Assembly: GCA_009844425.1 (NCBI GenBank)
Contig: VYBN01000019.1
Coordinates: 57,340 to 121,339 of the forward strand
Origin: Gammaproteobacteria bacterium
GTDB lineage: Bacteria > Pseudomonadota > Gammaproteobacteria > Steroidobacterales > Foliamicaceae
DNA length: 64,000 bases
Direction: 5' to 3'
Below are positions 27,358 through 35,919 of this stretch, piece by piece. Under the pieces are notes generated by a model. That model was not told the DNA's origin. It saw only the letters and a program-made list of their open reading frames with translations, and made no database searches. Position 1 is the stretch's first letter. Each line of letters starts with the position of its first letter. The translations under genes were made by a program, and so were the position numbers.

Positions 27358-28566
27358 CTACTGGCCGATGAGGCGGTTCATTTCGAAGATCGGCATCAGT
27401 ATGGACAGCACGATCAGCAGCACGAATCCCCCCACCAGCATGATCAGTACCGGTTGCAGCAGCGAGGTCAGGGTGTTGATGCGCGCCGACAGTTCCCGTT
27501 CCTGGGTTTCCGCCGCGCGGCCAAGCAGTTGATGCAATTCGCCGCTGGCCTCGCCGCTGGCGATAAGCTGGATGCAAAGCGGCGGAAACAGCCCGTTGCG
27601 GTCCAGCGCCTCGGCGGCCGATTTGCCTTCGCTGACTTCCCGGGCCGCGTCCATCGCGGCCTGGCGCATGGGCAGATTGGTCAGCATGCGCGCAGCCACC
27701 CGCAAGGACTCCCAGACGGAGACGCCGGCATCGGTTAGCGTGGAAAGCGACTGCATCAGGCGGGCCGAATTCAGTTCGCGGGAAAGTGCGCCGAACAGCG
27801 GAGTGCGCAGGAGCAGCCGGTGCAACTTCAGGCGCGCCGCGGGAAGGCGCAGCGCCCGGGCGAGAAGACCGCAGCCCGCGGCGGCCGCCAACAGCGCCAG
27901 CCAGCCCCAGGCGCGGGCAAAATCGCTTACTGTGATCAGTACGCGCGTCAGACGCGGCAGTTCCACGCCGCTGTCGACGAATACCGGGGTAACCTGCGGC
28001 ACGACATAGACCAGCATCAGGCTCACGATCGCCAGGCTGAAGACGGTGAGCACCATCGGGTAGGCCAGGGCCGCCCGTACCTGCTGGCGCAGCGCCTGGC
28101 GTTTCTCGAAGTGCTCGGCCAGCCGCTCCAGCACTTCCTCCAGGCGGCCGATCCGTTCGCCGGCGCCGACCGTGGCGACGAGCAATTCCGGGAACGCGCG
28201 ACGCGACGCGTCAAGGGCCTCGGCGAAGCTGTAGCCTTCCTGCACGCGGGCCCGCATGCCCACGAGGACTTCGCTGTGACGAGAGCGCTGGGCGGCCAGC
28301 GCGTTGAGGGCCGCGTCCAGCGGCAGTCCGCCGCGCAGCAGCGTGGCAAGCTGGCGGGTCAGCTGCGCCAGGGCCTCGCTGCCGAGTGCGCGCCGTTTAC
28401 CGAGCCGGAAGCGACTGGCGATACCGGGCCTCGCCGGCCGCACCTGGAGCGGCCGCAAGCCCTGCTCGCGCAACAGGCCGCGCACATGGCGCGGGTTGTC
28501 TCCTTCGACGGTGCCGCGCCTGCGTCGGCCGGCCTCGTCCAGCGCGGCGAAACTCCATTGGGCCAC
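27358..28566 (-). CDS. gspF: Type II secretion inner-membrane protein GspF
   Basis: A 402-residue platform protein of the type II secretion system. Two T2SSF repeats are seen at about 65-190 and 270-395, including LTRQLATLLRGGLPLDAAL and the second-repeat LMQSLSTLTDAGVSVWESL. The membrane segment VSLMLVYVVPQVTPVF and the C-terminal LPIFEMNRLIGQ-type end are characteristic of GspF rather than PilC. It is the last gene of gspC-D-E-F and lies 12 bases after gspE. Confidence 0.95.
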   Translation of the reverse strand: MAQWSFAALDEAGRRRRGTVEGDNPRHVRGLLREQGLRPLQVRPARPGIASRFRLGKRRALGSEALAQLTRQLATLLRGGLPLDAALNALAAQRSRHSEVLVGMRARVQEGYSFAEALDASRRAFPELLVATVGAGERIGRLEEVLERLAEHFEKRQALRQQVRAALAYPMVLTVFSLAIVSLMLVYVVPQVTPVFVDSGVELPRLTRVLITVSDFARAWGWLALLAAAAGCGLLARALRLPAARLKLHRLLLRTPLFGALSRELNSARLMQSLSTLTDAGVSVWESLRVAARMLTNLPMRQAAMDAAREVSEGKSAAEALDRNGLFPPLCIQLIASGEASGELHQLLGRAAETQERELSARINTLTSLLQPVLIMLVGGFVLLIVLSILMPIFEMNRLIGQ

Positions 28567-28578
28567 CGGGGACCCGCC

Positions 28579-30045
28579 CTAATCCTCGCTGGTAACGCGC
28601 ATTACCTCTTCCAGCGAGGTAATGCCCTTGCGCACCTTGTCCAGTCCATTCGATCGAAGCGCCGGCGTGCTCCTCCGGACTTCCTCCTCCAGTTGCTGTT
28701 CCGGCGCTCCGTCGTGTATGAGTTTGCGCAAACGGTCGTCGACGCGGACCAGCTCATAAATTCCGGTGCGGCCCCGGTACCCGCCGCCATCCGCTGAGGC
28801 GACCGTCCCGGGGCGGTAGAGCGTCGGCGCCTCGCGAGAACTCGTTCCCAGCAGCCCGCACTCGTATTCTCCCGGCGAATACGCCTCGTACGTTTCCGGA
28901 TCGAGCCGGCGCACCAGTCGCTGCGCCAGGATGCCCTGCAGGCTGGAGGAAATCAGAAAGGGCTCCAGCCCCATGTCGCGCAGCCGGGTCACCGCTCCCA
29001 CCGCAGTGTTGGTGTGCAGGGTGGAGAAAACCAGGTGCCCCGTAAGGCTGGCGCGTACGGCGATTTCCGCCGTCTCCAGGTCACGGATCTCGCCCACCAT
29101 GACGACGTCGGGATCCTGGCGCAGGATCGCGCGCAGACCGCGGGCGAAGGTCAGGCCCACACGGGTATTGACCTGAGTCTGGCCGACGCCGTCCAGGTAG
29201 TACTCGACCGGGTCTTCCACCGTCATGATGTTGCGCGTGCTGTCGTTGATCCGCTCCAGCGCCGCGTACAGCGTGGTGGTCTTGCCCGACCCCGTGGGGC
29301 CGGTGACCAGCACGATCCCGTGCGGGCGCTGAATGAGCTGCTCCATGTGCTCAAGCGTCCCCGCGTCCATGCCCAGCGATTCGAGGTCCAGCCTGCCGGA
29401 CTGCTTGTCCAGCAGCCGCAGCACCACGCGCTCGCCGTGGATGCCGGGCAGCGTGGAAACCCGCACGTCCACCGCGCGGCCCGCGATGCGCAGGGAAATG
29501 CGGCCGTCCTGCGGCAAGCGTTTCTCGGCGATATCCAGGTCAGCCATGACCTTGGCGCGCGAGATCACCAGCGGGCTCAGTCCCCGGCGGAGCTTCAGCG
29601 TTTCGCGAAGCACGCCGTCGACGCGAAAGCGCACGTTCAGGTTGAACTCGCCCGGCTCCAGGTGCACGTCGGAGGCGCCGGTCCGGATCGCGGACGCCAG
29701 CACCGCGTTCAGCAGCCGGATGATCGGGGCGTCGTTCTCGCTGTCGAGCAGGTCGGAAGGAGCCGGAAGCTCCCGCGCCAGCGCGCCCAGTTCGGTGTCC
29801 TCGCCCAGGTCTTCGGCAATCGACAGCGCGCTGTCGGCGCCGCTTTCGTAACGCGCCCTCAGGCGGCGGTCGAATTCTTCCGCGTCGATCAGTTTCGGCC
29901 GCAACGGCCGGCGCGCGACGCGGCCGGCCTCGGCCAGCCCGGCCAGCCCGGCGCCGGCCCGGACCAGCGCGATCAGTTCACCATCCGGTCCCGGCGCAAG
30001 CAGCACCCCATGGCGCTGCGCGAAGCTGAAGGGCAGGGCGTTCAA
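28579..30045 (-). CDS. gspE: Type II secretion ATPase GspE, lacking the zinc cysteines
   Basis: ATPase powering type II secretion, 488 residues. It shows GASDVHLEP (123-131), Walker A GPTGSGKT (249-256), the Asp-box DPDVVMVGEIRDLETA, the His-box FSTLHTNTA, and the GspE-type GYRGRTGIYEL. The C-x2-C / C-x2-C metal-binding module that GspE normally has before GYRGRTG is missing: residues 380-423 contain a single Cys (C396) and unrelated sequence. The rest of the core is intact, so the protein is probably active. Its start overlaps the gspD stop by four bases. Confidence 0.93.
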   Translation of the reverse strand: MNALPFSFAQRHGVLLAPGPDGELIALVRAGAGLAGLAEAGRVARRPLRPKLIDAEEFDRRLRARYESGADSALSIAEDLGEDTELGALARELPAPSDLLDSENDAPIIRLLNAVLASAIRTGASDVHLEPGEFNLNVRFRVDGVLRETLKLRRGLSPLVISRAKVMADLDIAEKRLPQDGRISLRIAGRAVDVRVSTLPGIHGERVVLRLLDKQSGRLDLESLGMDAGTLEHMEQLIQRPHGIVLVTGPTGSGKTTTLYAALERINDSTRNIMTVEDPVEYYLDGVGQTQVNTRVGLTFARGLRAILRQDPDVVMVGEIRDLETAEIAVRASLTGHLVFSTLHTNTAVGAVTRLRDMGLEPFLISSSLQGILAQRLVRRLDPETYEAYSPGEYECGLLGTSSREAPTLYRPGTVASADGGGYRGRTGIYELVRVDDRLRKLIHDGAPEQQLEEEVRRSTPALRSNGLDKVRKGITSLEEVMRVTSED

Positions 30046-31994
30046 TCCGAATCGGAGCTGTCGGCGTCTTCGGTCCCGGCCTTGTCCTCGTCCTCGTCCT
30101 CTTCGCCGAGACTGAAGGCATCCTCAAGTTCGGGCATTTGCGTGCTGCCTCCCGAGAACGTCTGCGCGAGTTGCTGGCGGCGCAGATAGTCGTACTTGAC
30201 GTTGGTGGCCGCGTCCGCCTGGGCCGAGTCGCGCAGGATGGTGGGGCGGATGAACAGCATCAGGTTGGTCTTCTCGCGGGTCTGGCCGCTGGCGCGGAAC
30301 AGCGCGCCGATCAGCGGAAGGCTGCCCAGCACCGGCACGGACTGGCGACTCTCCCGGATCTTGTCCTGGATCAGTCCTCCAAGCACCAGCGTTCCTCCGT
30401 CTTCGACGATCACCGCCGTCTTCAATTCGCGGGTATTGGTTACCAGGTCCACGGCGCCCGCCACCGACGGCGCCAGTTCGGACAGCGTCTGGTCGATCTC
30501 CAGCCGCACCGCGTCGCCCTGGTTGATTCTCGGCGTGATCGTGAGCGTGAGGCCGATGTCATTGCGGCCCACGGTCGTGAACGGCCGGATCTGACCTTCC
30601 GCGCTGCTGGGGTTGATGCCGGAACTGGCATAGCTGCCGGTGATGAAGGGCACGTTCTGGCCCACGTTGATCGTGGCCTCCTGGTTGTCCAGCGTAACCA
30701 CCATCGGGGTGCCGAGGATATTGGAGCCGGCCGTGTTCTCCACGGCGCTGATCAGCGCCGCGAAGCTCAGTCCGTCGTCGCGCACGCGCCCGACCGCGAA
30801 GCCGGCGCCGGGGCCCAACGCTTCCGCCGCCACCGACCGGCCCTGGTCGGCGCCGGAGAGGGACCCGGCCACCAGTTCGCGCAAGCTGGTCCCCGAGGCC
30901 GGAAAATCGGTGCTGCCCAGCACCCGCTGAGGGTCGTAGGCGGCCCAGTTGACGCCGAGCTGGTTGGCCCGGTCCGCGCCGACCTCGGCGATCAGGACCT
31001 CGACCAGCACCTGCGCGCGCCGGATGTCGAGCTGATCGACCACGGAAAGCATCTGTCGCATCGTGGCCGGCGGCGCGTCCATGATCAGAGCGTTGGTCGC
31101 AACGTCGGCAGTCACCAGCACCCGCTTGTCGTCGGTGCCCTCATCCTGGAACTGTGCCGAGAGTTGCGCCGCAAGGTTTTCGGAATCCGCGTAATTCAGG
31201 TAACGAACGCGAGTGTCGCCGCCTTCAACCGGAGGCGCATCCAGGTGCGCGACCAGGGCTCTCAGTTCCAGGCGCCGATTCTGCTCGCCGCCCAGCAGCA
31301 CGCTGTTGGTGCGGTCGTCCGCTACGGCCAGGTTGAAGGCGGTGTCCGCTCCCACCGCCATTTCATTCAGAACACGAACGACGTCACGCGCGCTGGCGTG
31401 TTCCAGCGGAATCACTTCCACGGGCCGGCCGTTCTTCCGGTCGATGCGCCCGATTACGCGCGCCACCTTGTTTACGTTGGAGCCGCGGTCGGAGAGGATC
31501 AGGACATTCGTGGGCGGGTGGGCCGCCACATGCGCGCCGGGCGACATCATCGGGCGGACGATCGGCACCAGGCCCTGGGCATCCACGTTGGTTACGGGCA
31601 GAACGAGGGTCTGAAGTTCGTCGTTCTCCGATGACTCCGGGCCGGCGCCGGCAAGGATCCGCATGGTGCGGTCCGGTGACAGGCGGATGACCGGCCCCGA
31701 GGGCACGGCGACGATGCCGTGCGCGCTCAGCATCGAAAGGAAGGCCTGGTAGTAGGCTTCGGGGGACAACGGCTGCGATCCGAAAAGATTGACCTTCCTG
31801 TCCGCGCCCACCAGGGGATCGATCACGAAGTTCCTGCCGGTAGCTTCGGCAACGGCCTCCACCACCTCCTGCAGGTCCGTGTTGCGGTAGTTCAGACGGA
31901 CCGTGTCCTGCTGCGCCGATACCGCGCCGGCGAGCAGCAGAGCAGCCGCCGGCCACCGCCGGACAGGTTTCTTTCGGATGGGACTCATCTGCAT
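30042..31994 (-). CDS. gspD: Type II secretion secretin GspD
   Basis: Outer-membrane channel of the type II system, 650 residues. A signal peptide (ends AGAVSA) is followed by an N0 domain (VRLNYRNTDLQEVVEAVAEATG), three KH-like N1-N3 domains to about 350, and the secretin core with VPFITGSYASSG, GLTLTITPRIN, and VPVLGSLPLIGALFR. The C-terminus ends in a long acidic, low-complexity tail (about 30 residues of E, D, S) not usual for GspD. No pilotin-binding S-domain is obvious. Met1 or Met3 is the start; the gene is five bases from gspC. Confidence 0.95.
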   Translation of the reverse strand: MQMSPIRKKPVRRWPAAALLLAGAVSAQQDTVRLNYRNTDLQEVVEAVAEATGRNFVIDPLVGADRKVNLFGSQPLSPEAYYQAFLSMLSAHGIVAVPSGPVIRLSPDRTMRILAGAGPESSENDELQTLVLPVTNVDAQGLVPIVRPMMSPGAHVAAHPPTNVLILSDRGSNVNKVARVIGRIDRKNGRPVEVIPLEHASARDVVRVLNEMAVGADTAFNLAVADDRTNSVLLGGEQNRRLELRALVAHLDAPPVEGGDTRVRYLNYADSENLAAQLSAQFQDEGTDDKRVLVTADVATNALIMDAPPATMRQMLSVVDQLDIRRAQVLVEVLIAEVGADRANQLGVNWAAYDPQRVLGSTDFPASGTSLRELVAGSLSGADQGRSVAAEALGPGAGFAVGRVRDDGLSFAALISAVENTAGSNILGTPMVVTLDNQEATINVGQNVPFITGSYASSGINPSSAEGQIRPFTTVGRNDIGLTLTITPRINQGDAVRLEIDQTLSELAPSVAGAVDLVTNTRELKTAVIVEDGGTLVLGGLIQDKIRESRQSVPVLGSLPLIGALFRASGQTREKTNLMLFIRPTILRDSAQADAATNVKYDYLRRQQLAQTFSGGSTQMPELEDAFSLGEEDEDEDKAGTEDADSSDSD

Positions 31995-31998
31995 ACCC

Positions 31999-32835
31999 TC
32001 ACATGGCCAGCAGGCCGAAGTTTCCGCTTCCCACGGCTATTTCCAACTGTTCCCCGCCGCGCAGTACCGTGAGCATCATATCGTTTCCGCCGCTCATTTC
32101 CCGCCGGGCCTGCGCCAGGTTGTCCGGGTCGAAGGCAATGCCGTTGACCGCGACCAGGAGGTCGCCCGGTAACAGTCCCAGGCTGTCGAACCATGCCCTG
32201 CGCGAGCGGGGGGAAAGCCGGTAGCCTTCCATTCTGCCGTCGGCATTCATGACCGGCTCCATGTTGATCAGTTGCGATAGCGTCTCCCGCGGAAGTGTCA
32301 GCAAATCGTCGCTGACGCCGCCCGCGCCGGACCAGATCGGACTTCGGCTCCGGCTCGGCGACCCGCTCCCGCTCACGGCCGGAGCCAGGCCGCTGAGCGG
32401 GAGACGCAGCGTATCGGCGCCCCTGCGAAGCAGTACTTCATTCGGCCGCACTTCCTGTAAAAGGATGCCGGAAGCCACGGTGTCGCCAAGGAAGTAGGTC
32501 TCCGAAACCCCGCCGGTTTCAATAATGGCGTGCGCCAGTTTCCTGTTGGCCGTGGCCACCACGCCGGTGAGGCGAAAGTTGCCGTTACGAATCACGGAAG
32601 GCGCCTGTTTTGCATTGCCGCGCTTAGCAGGCAGGCCGAAGAGCCTGTTGCCGGGCGCGCCCTGGCCGGTCTCCCGCTCTGAAGCCGCGGGGCGGACGCC
32701 TGTTGCGGACGGCGGCTCGAACTGCGCCATGCCCCAGCCGGTCAGCGCGATTTCCACCAGCAGCCACGCCGCTGCGCCCATCAGCGCGAGTGCCGGCAAG
32801 CGCCGAAGCAGTCTGCCGCTATTCTCGAAACTCAT
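31999..32835 (-). CDS. gspC: Type II secretion protein GspC
   Basis: Inner-membrane protein linking the platform to the secretin, 278 residues. One membrane helix lies near 12-33 (LPALALMGAAAWLLVEIAL). The homology-region domain at about 60-150 contains RLFGLP and LTGVVATANRKLAHAII. A Ser/Pro/Gly linker and a PDZ domain at about 205-278 follow (GYRLSPRSRRAWFDSLGLLPGDLLVAVNGIAF). It is the first gene of a leftward gspC-D-E-F operon. The pseudopilins GspG-K and GspL/M are not in this window. Confidence 0.92.
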   Translation of the reverse strand: MSFENSGRLLRRLPALALMGAAAWLLVEIALTGWGMAQFEPPSATGVRPAASERETGQGAPGNRLFGLPAKRGNAKQAPSVIRNGNFRLTGVVATANRKLAHAIIETGGVSETYFLGDTVASGILLQEVRPNEVLLRRGADTLRLPLSGLAPAVSGSGSPSRSRSPIWSGAGGVSDDLLTLPRETLSQLINMEPVMNADGRMEGYRLSPRSRRAWFDSLGLLPGDLLVAVNGIAFDPDNLAQARREMSGGNDMMLTVLRGGEQLEIAVGSGNFGLLAM

Positions 32836-32889
32836 GCGAAATATCCACGCTTGCGCCGCATTTTTGCAGGGAGATTGTGATAACTTTAC

Positions 32890-32954
32890 GGCATTATTCC
32901 AGATGCCATGAAGGCATCATTCCGGATGCCAGAAAAGGCATAATCCCGCATGCC
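32890..32954. promoter_or_regulatory. Three evenly spaced GGCAT-N8-ATGCC palindromes before clpS
   Basis: Units lie at 32890-32907, 32913-32930 and 32937-32954, spaced by 23 and 24 bases. Each is an 18-base dyad with GGCAT and ATGCC arms and an AT-rich, partly conserved centre. The third includes the proposed clpS start codon. The site is in the 114-base divergent region between gspC and clpS. Spacing slightly over two helical turns fits cooperative repressor binding, but small tandem hairpins in RNA are an alternative. Confidence 0.55.
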
Positions 32955-33291
32955 GGAAATGAACAAGCCAACCAATAAAGATCGCCTGCCCGCTTTCGGC
33001 AGCGCTCCGGACACCGAAGTCGCGCCGCCGGATGTTGATAGCCCATCACTGTATCGCGTCGTGCTGCTCAACGATGACTATACGCCGATGGAGTTTGTCG
33101 TGCAGATGTTGCAGAAATTATTCGGTTACGGACGCGAAAAGGCAACCCGGATCATGCTGGAAGTGCATATGAAGGGACGGGGCGTATGCGGAGTGTTTTC
33201 TTTTGAGATCGCCGAGACCCGCGCCGCCCAGGTGCTGGACTACGCGCGCCGCCACGAGCACCCGCTTGCATGCGTGGTCGAGAAAGCCTAG
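32950..33291 (+). CDS. clpS: ATP-dependent Clp protease adaptor ClpS
   Basis: Delivers N-degron substrates to ClpAP. It has 113 residues with a disordered N-terminus of about 30 residues. The folded core begins at [17 protein letters not shown], where the N-D-D and Met residues form the N-degron pocket, and continues with [19 protein letters not shown]. The start may be ATG 32950 (within the third palindrome) or ATG 32959; AAAAGG lies 11 bases before the first. clpA follows after 28 bases, the conserved order. Confidence 0.95.
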   Translation: MPEMNKPTNKDRLPAFGSAPDTEVAPPDVDSPSLYRVVLLNDDYTPMEFVVQMLQKLFGYGREKATRIMLEVHMKGRGVCGVFSFEIAETRAAQVLDYARRHEHPLACVVEKA

Positions 33292-33319
33292 TGTTCTTCC
33301 CACGCCACGATTTACCAGA

Positions 33320-35578
33320 ATGCTGAGCCGCGAACTCGAAATCTGCCTGTCCAACGCGCTGGTGCGCGCCCGGGAGAGCCGCCATGAATTCCTGACGGCG
33401 GAGCATCTGCTGCTGGCCCTGACCAGCAGTCCGGTAGTGACGGAGATACTGGCCGCCTGCGAAGCCGACGTGGATGATCTGGCCCGGGCGCTGGAGGAGC
33501 ATCTCGAGGAGACCATGCCGACTCTGGGCGTGGAAGCGGACCGGCAGACCCGGCCCACGCGCGCGTTCGACCGGATACTCAAGCGCGCCATGGCCCATGT
33601 GCAGAACAGCGGCGTCAAGGAAGTCAGTTCCGCCAATGTCCTCGTGGCGCTGTTCGCCGAGAACCAGACCTTCGCGGTGAGCGAGCTGAATCGGCAGGGC
33701 GTCACGCGCCTGGATGTCGTGAACTACATTTCCCACGGTATTTCGCGGGCCAAACGCTCTCCCGCGGGGGAGCCGGCCGAAGACGCCACCGATGCGCGTG
33801 GCAAACGGGCGCTGGAGACCTACGCCGCCAATCTCAACGAGCGCGCCCGCAACGGCAAGATCGATCCCCTGGTGGGGCGCGCCGGCGAAATCGAGCGCGC
33901 CATGCAGGTGCTCGGCCGCCGGCGCAAGAACAACCCGCTTTTCGTGGGCGACGCCGGCGTCGGCAAGACCGCGCTGGCCGAGGGCCTGGCGATGATGATG
34001 GTGAGCGATGACGTCCCGCCGTCGCTGGACGGATGCACGCTCTACGCGCTGGACATGGGCGCGCTGCTGGCCGGAACGCGCTACCGGGGCGATTTCGAAA
34101 AGCGCCTCAAGGCGCTGGTCAACGAACTCGCCGAGGAAGAAGGCGCCATCCTGTTCATCGACGAAATCCATACGGTTATCGGGGCCGGCGCCGCTTCCGG
34201 CGGAATGCTGGATGCTTCGAACATCATCAAGCCGGTGCTGGCCAACGGCGATCTGCGCTGCATCGGCTCCACCACCTACAAGGAGTATCGCGGCGTATTC
34301 GAGCGCGACCGGGCGCTGGCCAGACGCTTTCAGAAGATCGATGTGCCCGAGCCCAGCGTTGAAGAGACATACGAAATACTTTGCGGACTCAAGAGCCGCT
34401 TCGAGGACCATCACAAGACCCGCTACGACGACGACGCCCTGCGCGCCGCCGCCGAGCTTTCGGACCGCCATATCGGTGACCGCTGCCTGCCGGACAAGGC
34501 CATCGACGTGGTCGACGAGGCGGGAGCGCGGCTGAAACTGAACGCCGCGGAGGATGAGGAACTCATCGTGGACGTGGGACAGGTCGAGGCGGTGGTGGCG
34601 CAGATGGCCGGCATACCGCCCCGGACCGTCTCGGCCTCCGACCGCGAGTTGCTGGAGCAGCTGGAAAGCAATCTGAAGCGCGTGATCTTCGGTCAGGATC
34701 CGGCCATCGATGCGCTGTCATCGGCGATACGCATGGCCCGATCCGGTTTGCGCGAAGCCGAAAAGCCGGTCGGAAGCTTCCTGTTTTCCGGTCCCACCGG
34801 CGTCGGCAAGACCGAGGTGACGCGACAGCTCGCCTACTGCCTTGGCCTGGAACTGCTGCGTTTCGACATGTCGGAGTACATGGAGCGCCATACGGCGTCG
34901 CGGCTGATCGGAGCGCCTCCGGGTTACGTGGGCTTCGATCAGGGCGGACAACTCACCGAGGCCGTCACCCGCCATCCCCATTCGGTATTGCTGCTGGATG
35001 AGATCGAGAAGGCGCATCCGGACGTGTTCAACCTGCTGTTGCAGGTCATGGACCACGGCGCGCTGACCGACAACAACGGCCGCAAGGCGGATTTCAATCA
35101 CGTGATCGTGGTCATGACCACCAACGCCGGCGCTCGCGAGGCGGCCCGCGGGTCGATGGGCTTTACGCCGCAGGACCATTCCAGCGACTCCATGTCGGCG
35201 ATTGAAAAAATGTTCTCGCCCGAGTTCCGCAATCGCCTCGACGGCGTTATCCAGTTTGCGGCGCTGGAGCACGATTCGGTGCTGCGCGTGGTCGAGAAGC
35301 TGGTGCTGGAGCTCGAGGCGCAATTGCAGGGGAAGAACGTGACCCTGGTGCTGGAGGACGAGGCCCGGGAGTGGATTGCCAGGCGCGGTTATGACCGTAA
35401 AATGGGCGCCCGACCCATGGCGCGAGTTATCCAGGAGCACATCAAGAAGCCGCTGGCCGAGCGGATGCTGTTCGGCGACCTGCAACAGGGCGGGCGCCTG
35501 CTGGTGCAACTCGATGAGTCGGGCGAGGGACTGGCGCTGGAAGTGGATGAGCGTCAGATGGCCGAGGAGGACCAGTGA
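33320..35578 (+). CDS. clpA: ATP-dependent Clp protease ATP-binding subunit ClpA
   Basis: Hexameric unfoldase that feeds ClpP. It has 752 residues (758 in E. coli). The order is Clp-N domain with double repeat ([14 protein letters not shown]... [13 protein letters not shown]), first AAA module with Walker [11 protein letters not shown] and Walker [10 protein letters not shown], and second AAA module with [10 protein letters not shown] and [24 protein letters not shown] and the C-terminal [19 protein letters not shown] follow. No clear ribosome binding site precedes ATG 33320. infA follows, as in E. coli. Confidence 0.97.
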   Translation: MLSRELEICLSNALVRARESRHEFLTAEHLLLALTSSPVVTEILAACEADVDDLARALEEHLEETMPTLGVEADRQTRPTRAFDRILKRAMAHVQNSGVKEVSSANVLVALFAENQTFAVSELNRQGVTRLDVVNYISHGISRAKRSPAGEPAEDATDARGKRALETYAANLNERARNGKIDPLVGRAGEIERAMQVLGRRRKNNPLFVGDAGVGKTALAEGLAMMMVSDDVPPSLDGCTLYALDMGALLAGTRYRGDFEKRLKALVNELAEEEGAILFIDEIHTVIGAGAASGGMLDASNIIKPVLANGDLRCIGSTTYKEYRGVFERDRALARRFQKIDVPEPSVEETYEILCGLKSRFEDHHKTRYDDDALRAAAELSDRHIGDRCLPDKAIDVVDEAGARLKLNAAEDEELIVDVGQVEAVVAQMAGIPPRTVSASDRELLEQLESNLKRVIFGQDPAIDALSSAIRMARSGLREAEKPVGSFLFSGPTGVGKTEVTRQLAYCLGLELLRFDMSEYMERHTASRLIGAPPGYVGFDQGGQLTEAVTRHPHSVLLLDEIEKAHPDVFNLLLQVMDHGALTDNNGRKADFNHVIVVMTTNAGAREAARGSMGFTPQDHSSDSMSAIEKMFSPEFRNRLDGVIQFAALEHDSVLRVVEKLVLELEAQLQGKNVTLVLEDEAREWIARRGYDRKMGARPMARVIQEHIKKPLAERMLFGDLQQGGRLLVQLDESGEGLALEVDERQMAEEDQ

Positions 35579-35620
35579 GGTCTGCGCGGCGATACGGCGC
35601 CCCGGCGGAGTAGCGGCTCA

Positions 35621-35839
35621 GTGGCGAAGCAGGAACCGATACAGTTGCAGGGGGTGGTCACGGAGACGCTGCCCAACACGACTTTCCGCGTCACGCTCGA
35701 TAACGGCCACATGGTGATGGCGCATATTTCCGGCAAGATGCGCAAACACTACATCCGCATCCTCACCGGCGACCGGGTCACGGTGGAATTGACACCCTAC
35801 GATTTGAGCAAAGGGCGCATCGTATATAGAGAGAGATGA
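35621..35839 (+). CDS. infA: Translation initiation factor IF-1
   Basis: A 72-residue OB-fold protein, identical in length to E. coli IF-1. The sequence [32 protein letters not shown] covers nearly the whole family signature. The start is a GTG. It lies 42 bases after clpA. Confidence 0.97.
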   Translation: MAKQEPIQLQGVVTETLPNTTFRVTLDNGHMVMAHISGKMRKHYIRILTGDRVTVELTPYDLSKGRIVYRER

Positions 35840-35845
35840 GAGCCT

Positions 35846-35897
35846 GGAGGGAGGGCGTGTCGTCCTCCACCCCGGGAGCGAGGGCGTCTCGCCCTCG
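35846..35897. repeat. Pair of small GC-rich dyads after infA
   Basis: GGAGG at 35846-35850 can pair with CCTCC at 35864-35868, and CGAGGGCG (35879-35886) pairs perfectly with CGCCCTCG (35890-35897) around a TCT loop. They separate infA from the DUF885 gene and may be a terminator without a T tract, or a small repeat related to the GAGGG dyad at 27267. Confidence 0.5.
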
Positions 35898-35919
35898 ATG
35901 CATCAAAAGGAGTGAGTGC

